From contig JAICPQ010000087.1 of NCBI GenBank assembly GCA_025929745.1, forward strand, positions 1 through 9,877: DNA of 9,877 nt, in the 5' to 3' direction. Below the pieces are notes generated by a model, which ran no database searches, was not told where the DNA came from, and worked only from the letters and a program-made list of their open reading frames with translations. This DNA is from Burkholderiales bacterium. Lineage in GTDB: Bacteria > Pseudomonadota > Gammaproteobacteria > Burkholderiales > SG8-39. Shown piece by piece: positions 6,045-9,877 of the stretch. The position numbers and the translations under genes were made by a program. Position 1 is the stretch's first letter. Each line of letters opens with the position of its first letter.

Positions 6045-6523
6045 CGAACGGCCAGCAACCGCAGGCGACGTTCCAGATCGAAAAAATATACGTGAAGGAC
6101 CTGTCGCTCGAAATTCCGAACGCGCCGCAGATCTTCACGCAGCAGGCGCAGCCCCAGCTCGAAGTGCGCCTGGACACTGCGGCGGCGCCGTTTTCCGAAG
6201 GCTATTTCGAGGCTTCGGTGAGCGCCACTGTGACCGCGAAAGTCGGCGACAAGACGATTTTCCTGGCCGAGGCCGTGCAGGCCGGCATCTTCCAGGTACG
6301 CAATATCCAGCCCGACGACCTCAAACCGCTTCTCGGCATCGCCTGCCCGACGATTCTTTTCCCGTACCTGCGCGAGACCATCTCGGATCTCGTGATTCGC
6401 GGCGGTTTTCCGCCGGTGCTGCTTGCGCCGGTGTCGTTCGAGGCGCTTTATGTGCAGCGCTTGCAACAGGAGCAAGGGGGCGCGCCGGGCGCGGCCGAGC
6501 CGAAGGTCGAACTCGCCCGGTGA
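6041..6523 (+). CDS. secB: Protein-export chaperone SecB
   Basis: A 160-residue cytoplasmic tetrameric chaperone that holds precursor proteins unfolded and passes them to SecA. Recognisable blocks are FQIEKIYVKDLSLEIPNAP near the start (residues 11-29), the QLEVRLDT strand (39-46), the QAGIFQVRNI stretch (80-89), and the C-terminal half with CPTILFPYLRE (102-112) followed by RGGFPPVLLAPVSFEALY (119-136). The C-terminal tail after 140 is short and acidic/Ala-rich. The ATG has a good ribosome binding site: GAAGG at 6029-6033, seven bases before the start. The start overlaps the grxC stop and the stop overlaps the gpsA start, placing it in the middle of a coupled operon. Confidence 0.97.
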   Translation: MTNGQQPQATFQIEKIYVKDLSLEIPNAPQIFTQQAQPQLEVRLDTAAAPFSEGYFEASVSATVTAKVGDKTIFLAEAVQAGIFQVRNIQPDDLKPLLGIACPTILFPYLRETISDLVIRGGFPPVLLAPVSFEALYVQRLQQEQGGAPGAAEPKVELAR

Positions 6524-7488
6524 CGCGCGTCGCCGTGCTCGGCGCCGGCGCCTGGGGCACCTCCATCGCGTCGGTGCTGGCGGCACGGCACGACGTCACC
6601 TTGTGGGCGCGCGACCCCGCGCAGGCGGACTCGCTGGAACGCACGCGCCGCAACGAGCGCTACCTCCCCGGCTTCAGCGTTCCCGACGCTTTGAAGATCA
6701 CGGCGACGTTCCCCGCGGCGGATCTCTACCTCGCCGCGACGCCGGTTGCTGGCCTGCGCAGCGTGGCGGAAAAGGCGCAAGGCAAGGCGCCGATCGTTTG
6801 GCTCTGCAAGGGCTTCGAGCAGGGCAGCGGGCTTCTTCCGCACCAGATCGTCGAGCAGGCGCTCGGTACCGACGTGCGTTGCGGCGCGCTCTCGGGGCCC
6901 TCGTTCGCGCAGGAGGTCGCGCGCGGTCTTCCGTGCGCGCTCACGCTCGCCGCGCGCGACGCCTCGTTCGCACGCGAGGCCGCCGCCATCGTGCACGGCG
7001 GGCGCGTGCGCGTGTACTACAGCACCGACCTCGTGGGCGTGGAGATCGGCGGCGCGGTGAAGAACGTAATGGCCATCGCGGCGGGCATCTGCGACGGTCT
7101 CGGCCTCGGGCACAACGCGCGCGCCGCGCTCATCACGCGCGGCCTCGCCGAGATCGCACGCCTGGGCGCGACCATGGGCGCGCAGCCCGACACGATTTTC
7201 GGCCTGACCGGCGCCGGCGACCTGATTCTCACCGCCACCGGTGAGCTCTCGCGTAACCGCCGTGTCGGTTTGCAGCTCGCCGAAGGTCATGCACTGGACA
7301 GCATTTTGAAGACGCTCGGCCATGTGGCCGAAGGCGTCTACACCGCGCGCGAGGTCGCGAAGCTGGCGACAACGCGCGGCGTAGAGATGCCGGTGAGCGA
7401 GGCAGTGAACGCGGTGCTGGAGGCAAAGCTCGCGCCGAATTCCGCGGTCGAGCAACTGCTCGCACGCGATCTGAAGAAAGAAGCCTAG
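6520..7488 (+). CDS. gpsA: Glycerol-3-phosphate dehydrogenase [NAD(P)+]
   Basis: A 322-residue cytoplasmic enzyme that reduces dihydroxyacetone phosphate to sn-glycerol 3-phosphate, the backbone of phospholipids. The N-terminal Rossmann fold starts with VAVLGAGAWGTSIA (4-17). The GALSGPSFAQEVARGLP block lies at 122-138, the catalytic lysine is K181 in GGAVKNVMAI, and the substrate region includes NARAALITRGLAEI (199-212) and LTGAGDLILT with SRNRRVG (229-250). The start is GTG within a GTGA overlap with the secB stop; a GAAGG at 6502-6506 is rather far upstream (13 bases). It is the last gene of the run in this window. Its TAG stop lies in the palindrome CTAG shared with the stop of the convergent trmL. 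In E. coli the next gene is cysE, which is absent here. Confidence 0.97.
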   Translation: MTRVAVLGAGAWGTSIASVLAARHDVTLWARDPAQADSLERTRRNERYLPGFSVPDALKITATFPAADLYLAATPVAGLRSVAEKAQGKAPIVWLCKGFEQGSGLLPHQIVEQALGTDVRCGALSGPSFAQEVARGLPCALTLAARDASFAREAAAIVHGGRVRVYYSTDLVGVEIGGAVKNVMAIAAGICDGLGLGHNARAALITRGLAEIARLGATMGAQPDTIFGLTGAGDLILTATGELSRNRRVGLQLAEGHALDSILKTLGHVAEGVYTAREVAKLATTRGVEMPVSEAVNAVLEAKLAPNSAVEQLLARDLKKEA

Positions 7489-7490
7489 GC
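7483..7490. other. Shared palindromic stop GCCTAGGC of gpsA and trmL
   Basis: The two convergent genes overlap by four bases, CTAG at 7485-7488, and each reads its TAG stop from that palindrome. It leaves no room for an intergenic terminator, so transcripts from either side must end inside, or run through, the opposite gene. Confidence 0.9.
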
Positions 7491-7949
7491 CGAGCCCAGG
7501 AAGCCGATCTGGCGCCACGCTTCGAACACCACGACCGCCACGGCGTTCGACAGATTGATGCTGCGGTTGCCGGCGAGCATCGGCAGGCGCAGCCGCGCGG
7601 AGGCGTCGAACTGCTCGAGCAGCTCGCGCGGCAGTCCGCGCGTTTCCGGGCCAAACATGAACGCGTCGCCGACGCGAAACTCGACCGACGCGTAGTCGCG
7701 CGAGCCGCGCGTGCTGAGCGCGAACAGGCGGCGCTCGCCGAGCCGCGCCTTGCAGCTCGGCCAGTCCTTGTGCACTTCGATGTGGCTCAATTCGTGGTAG
7801 TCGAGCCCGGCGCGTCGCAGCTGACGGTCGTCCATGGTGAAGCCGAGCGGCTCGACGAGGTGCAGCCGCGCGCCCGTGTTTGCGGCGAGGCGGATGACGT
7901 TACCGGTGTTCGGCGGGATCTCGGGATGGAGGAGCACGATATGAAACAT
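7485..7949 (-). CDS. trmL: tRNA (cytidine(34)-2'-O)-methyltransferase, SPOUT family
   Basis: A 154-residue TrmL/YibK-type SPOUT enzyme that methylates the 2'-OH of the wobble nucleotide of tRNA-Leu isoacceptors using S-adenosylmethionine. It has the N-terminal block IPPNTGNVIRLAANTG (11-26), the knot motif MFGPETRGLP (98-107), and the C-terminal knot stretch RSINLSNAVAVVVFEAWRQ (129-147). Length agrees with E. coli TrmL (157). The ATG shares its A with the last base of the comF stop (TGATG), so the two are probably co-translated; there is no separate ribosome binding site. The TAG stop overlaps that of gpsA on the other strand. The gene lies near secB/gpsA in E. coli too (yibK, after cysE). 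Confidence 0.96.
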   Translation of the reverse strand: MFHIVLLHPEIPPNTGNVIRLAANTGARLHLVEPLGFTMDDRQLRRAGLDYHELSHIEVHKDWPSCKARLGERRLFALSTRGSRDYASVEFRVGDAFMFGPETRGLPRELLEQFDASARLRLPMLAGNRSINLSNAVAVVVFEAWRQIGFLGSA

Positions 7950-8608
7950 CAGAGCGTGCGCGCCACGACCCAGTTGACGACGCGCGAGGCGCCGGCCTCC
8001 TTCAACACCGAAGCGATCTCATTCAGCGTAGCGCCGGTCGTCATGACGTCGTCGACGAGTGCGATGCGCCGCCCCGCGGCCGAGCGCGTGCAGCGAAAGG
8101 CGCCGCGCACATTGCGCTGGCGCTCAGCGAACGGCAGCTCCATCTGCGGCGGCGTGTCACGGATTCGCTCGCAAAGGTCCAGTTCCACTTTTTTTCGTGC
8201 AACGTGCCGCGCAATTTCGGCGGCGTGGTTGTAGCCGCGACGCCGTAGCCGCTCGGCCGAGAGCGGGACCGGTACGACGCAGTCCACTTCTTCGCGAGTA
8301 ACCACGTTGGCGAGCAGACCGCCGAGCACACCGGCGAGCGCCAGCTCGCCTCTGAACTTGAGCGCCTGTACGAGCGCGTCGCCCGGAAACTGGTAGGCGA
8401 GCGCGGCGCTCGTCGCGTCGTAGTGCGGCCGCTCCGCGAGGCAGCGACCGCAAATTTCGCCGCGCGGCGATTCCAGCGCGCAGCGCGGACAGCGCAGCTC
8501 GGAAAGACGCGGCAGGTCGCTGTCACACGCCGAGCAGAGCGCGTCCGACGCCGCGCCACGGCACAGAAAACAAGTGCCGCCGAAGAGTCGGCCGGTCAGA
8601 TTGCGCAT
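7949..8608 (-). CDS. comF: ComF-family phosphoribosyltransferase-like protein
   Basis: A 219-residue ComF/GntX-type protein. The N-terminal zinc-finger part contains four CxxC pairs (C13/C16, C25/C28, C40/C43, C53/C56). The C-terminal part is a phosphoribosyltransferase fold with VVPVPLS near 111-117, the RRRGYNHAAEIA block (122-133), and a PRPP-binding loop at 183-195 (ALVDDVMTTGATL, acidic pair D186/D187). ComF proteins are needed for DNA uptake in naturally competent bacteria, but many carriers are not known to be competent and the reaction is unproven. The start at 8608 lies only 11 bases from the divergent amidase start, so its promoter would have to sit inside the amidase coding region. 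It is joined to trmL by a one-base stop/start overlap. Confidence 0.93.
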   Translation of the reverse strand: MRNLTGRLFGGTCFLCRGAASDALCSACDSDLPRLSELRCPRCALESPRGEICGRCLAERPHYDATSAALAYQFPGDALVQALKFRGELALAGVLGGLLANVVTREEVDCVVPVPLSAERLRRRGYNHAAEIARHVARKKVELDLCERIRDTPPQMELPFAERQRNVRGAFRCTRSAAGRRIALVDDVMTTGATLNEIASVLKEAGASRVVNWVVARTL

Positions 8609-8619
8609 ACTATTGGTGC
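8609..8619. promoter_or_regulatory. Eleven-base divergent spacer comF/amidase with weak -10-like sequence
   Basis: The spacer and the last base of the comF start codon include TACTAT (8608-8613), four of six matches to the -10 consensus. If it were used on the plus strand, transcription would start near 8620, the A of the amidase ATG, giving a leaderless mRNA. No -35 box is visible, and a four-of-six match is weak. For comF any promoter must be within the amidase gene. Confidence 0.25.
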
Positions 8620-9877
8620 ATGTGGACTGTAGCGCAGCTCGCCGCGGACCTGGCCGCGGGCCGCACCACGAGCCGTCAACTCACTGAAAAGGCGCTTGCC
8701 CGCATCGCCGATCCGGCGGGCGAAGGAGCGCGCGCCTTTATCAAGGTGTACCGCGAAGCAGGGCTTGCGCAGGCTGACTACGCGGACGCATTGCGCAAGA
8801 GCGGCGCGCGGCGCTCGCCCGTTGACGGCCTGCCGGTGTCGATCAAGGACCTCTTCGACGTCGCCGGCGACGTGACACGGGCCGGCTCGAAGGTGCTGGA
8901 GAGGAAAGCGAGCGAAGACGCTTTTGCGGTCGCGCGCTTGCGCGCCGCGGGCGCGGTATTCGTCGGAAGAACCAACATGGTGGAATTCGCCTTCGGCACG
9001 ACCGGCATCAACCCGCATTACGGCACGCCGAAAAACCCGTGGGACCGCAAGACCGGCCGGCTGCCCGGCGGATCGTCGTCGGGCGCGGCGGTGGCCCAGG
9101 CCGACGGCATGTGCGTGATGGCGCTTGGCTCGGATACGCGCGGCTCGGTGCGCATCCCGGCTGCGTTTTGCGGCGTCACCGGCTTCAAGCCGACCGCCCG
9201 GCGTGTACCGCGCGATGGAGCTTTCCCGCTTTCGTACACGCTCGATTCCATCGGGCCGCTCGCGAACTCGGTTGCCTGCTGCGCCGCTTACGATGCAATC
9301 CTCGCCGGTGAACCGGCGCGGCCGCTTCCCGAGCTGCCGACGAAGGGTTTGCGCTTTCTCGTGCCGAAAGGCGAGGCGCTCGATGCTCTGGATGGCGAAG
9401 TGGCCGAGGCGTTTGCGATTGCGCTCGAGCGTCTGCGGCGCGCGGGCGCACTCGTCACCGAGAAGCTACTGCCGGCGTTCGACCGTCAGGGCGAATATTT
9501 CAAAGGCGGCGGCTACGCGGGCGCCGAGGCCTATGCCATCCATCGCGCGAACGCCGAGCGCCTCGCGGAGTACGACCCGCGCGTGGCGAAGCGCGTGCTC
9601 CTCGGCAAGGATCTCTCCGCTGCAGACTACGTGGATCTTGGGCTTCTGCGTGCCCAATTTCAGCGCGAAGTGGAGGGGGCGCTCGCGCCGTTCGACGCTT
9701 TCCTTTTGCCCACTGCGCCGTGCATCGCGCCGTCTATCGACGAAGTGAACGCGAGCGACGAGGCGTACTTCCGGTGGAATATGCGCATCCTCAAGATCGT
9801 CGGGCTGGTGAACTTCCTCGACGGCTGCGCCGCGTCGCTGCCTTGCCACGATCCGGGCGCGGCGCCGGTCGGCCTCA
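8620..9877 (+). CDS. Amidase-signature family hydrolase, 3' end cut by window
   Basis: I translated 419 residues from the ATG at 8620; the frame is open to the right edge. The amidase-signature triad is visible: K76 in PVSIKDLFDV, the cis-serine S152 in GGSSSGAAVA, and the nucleophile S176 in GSDTRGSVRIPA. The 24-residue spacing between the serines matches the family. The signature has Arg174 where Gly is common (DTGGS). The FCGVTGFKPTARRVP block follows. It should hydrolyse an amide to an acid and ammonia. It is not clearly GatA of the tRNA amidotransferase, because no gatB/gatC is adjacent and the C-terminal half differs, so the substrate is unknown. Family members of this kind are usually around 440-470 residues, so it is probably nearly complete. 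It diverges from comF with an 11-base gap and has no evident ribosome binding site. It may have no functional link to its neighbours. Confidence 0.9.
   Translation, partial: MWTVAQLAADLAAGRTTSRQLTEKALARIADPAGEGARAFIKVYREAGLAQADYADALRKSGARRSPVDGLPVSIKDLFDVAGDVTRAGSKVLERKASEDAFAVARLRAAGAVFVGRTNMVEFAFGTTGINPHYGTPKNPWDRKTGRLPGGSSSGAAVAQADGMCVMALGSDTRGSVRIPAAFCGVTGFKPTARRVPRDGAFPLSYTLDSIGPLANSVACCAAYDAILAGEPARPLPELPTKGLRFLVPKGEALDALDGEVAEAFAIALERLRRAGALVTEKLLPAFDRQGEYFKGGGYAGAEAYAIHRANAERLAEYDPRVAKRVLLGKDLSAADYVDLGLLRAQFQREVEGALAPFDAFLLPTAPCIAPSIDEVNASDEAYFRWNMRILKIVGLVNFLDGCAASLPCHDPGAAPVGL

Noticed and set aside
1..9877. A new defence, mobile or biosynthetic system
   Set aside because: Every gene is assignable to a known housekeeping or enzyme family, and I see no repeats, integrase, tRNA boundary or composition break.

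Overview
This is a conserved housekeeping region from a GC-rich proteobacterium (roughly 65% G+C by eye). Gene order and protein types point to a betaproteobacterium: phosphoglycerate mutase, EnvC, CtpA and a MoeB/ThiF E1-like enzyme on one strand, and rhodanese, GrxC, SecB, GpsA on the other. TrmL and ComF then face back towards GpsA. I see no transposon, phage gene, CRISPR array, tRNA or rRNA. Coding density is about 99%, and no gene-free stretch exceeds 50 bases.

Layout. Positions 1-5355 (minus strand) read as one run from 5355 down: gpmA, envC, ctpA, moeB-like, and a membrane-anchored M23 metallopeptidase cut by the window edge. Gaps are -4, +10, -4 and +48 bases, so this is probably one operon. 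Positions 5381-7488 (plus strand) are a second tight run: rhodanese, grxC, secB, gpsA. Positions 8608-7485 (minus) are comF then trmL, and trmL meets gpsA tail to tail with a shared stop palindrome. From 8620 a divergent amidase runs off the right edge.

How the genes fit together. EnvC (activator of septal amidases), CtpA (periplasmic processing protease) and the M23 peptidase are all envelope proteins of peptidoglycan remodelling. The plus-strand run combines thiol/sulfur chemistry (rhodanese, Grx), protein export (SecB) and the first step of phospholipid synthesis (GpsA). The two runs diverge from a very small intergenic region, as yibN-grxC-secB-gpsA and gpmM-envC do in E. coli. Here, however, the mutase is the cofactor-dependent GpmA type, not the unrelated GpmM type.

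No obviously new multi-gene system is present. The best leads are small-scale. Two genes in the same operon (envC and moeB-like) appear to start with CTG inside CTGA stop-start overlaps. A perfect 12-bp palindrome carries a TATAAT on both strands between gpmA and the rhodanese gene, with start codons so close that leaderless mRNAs are possible. EnvC contains an in-frame A-AAA-AAG slippery heptamer followed by a strong hairpin. CtpA is linked to a membrane M23 peptidase that might be its substrate.
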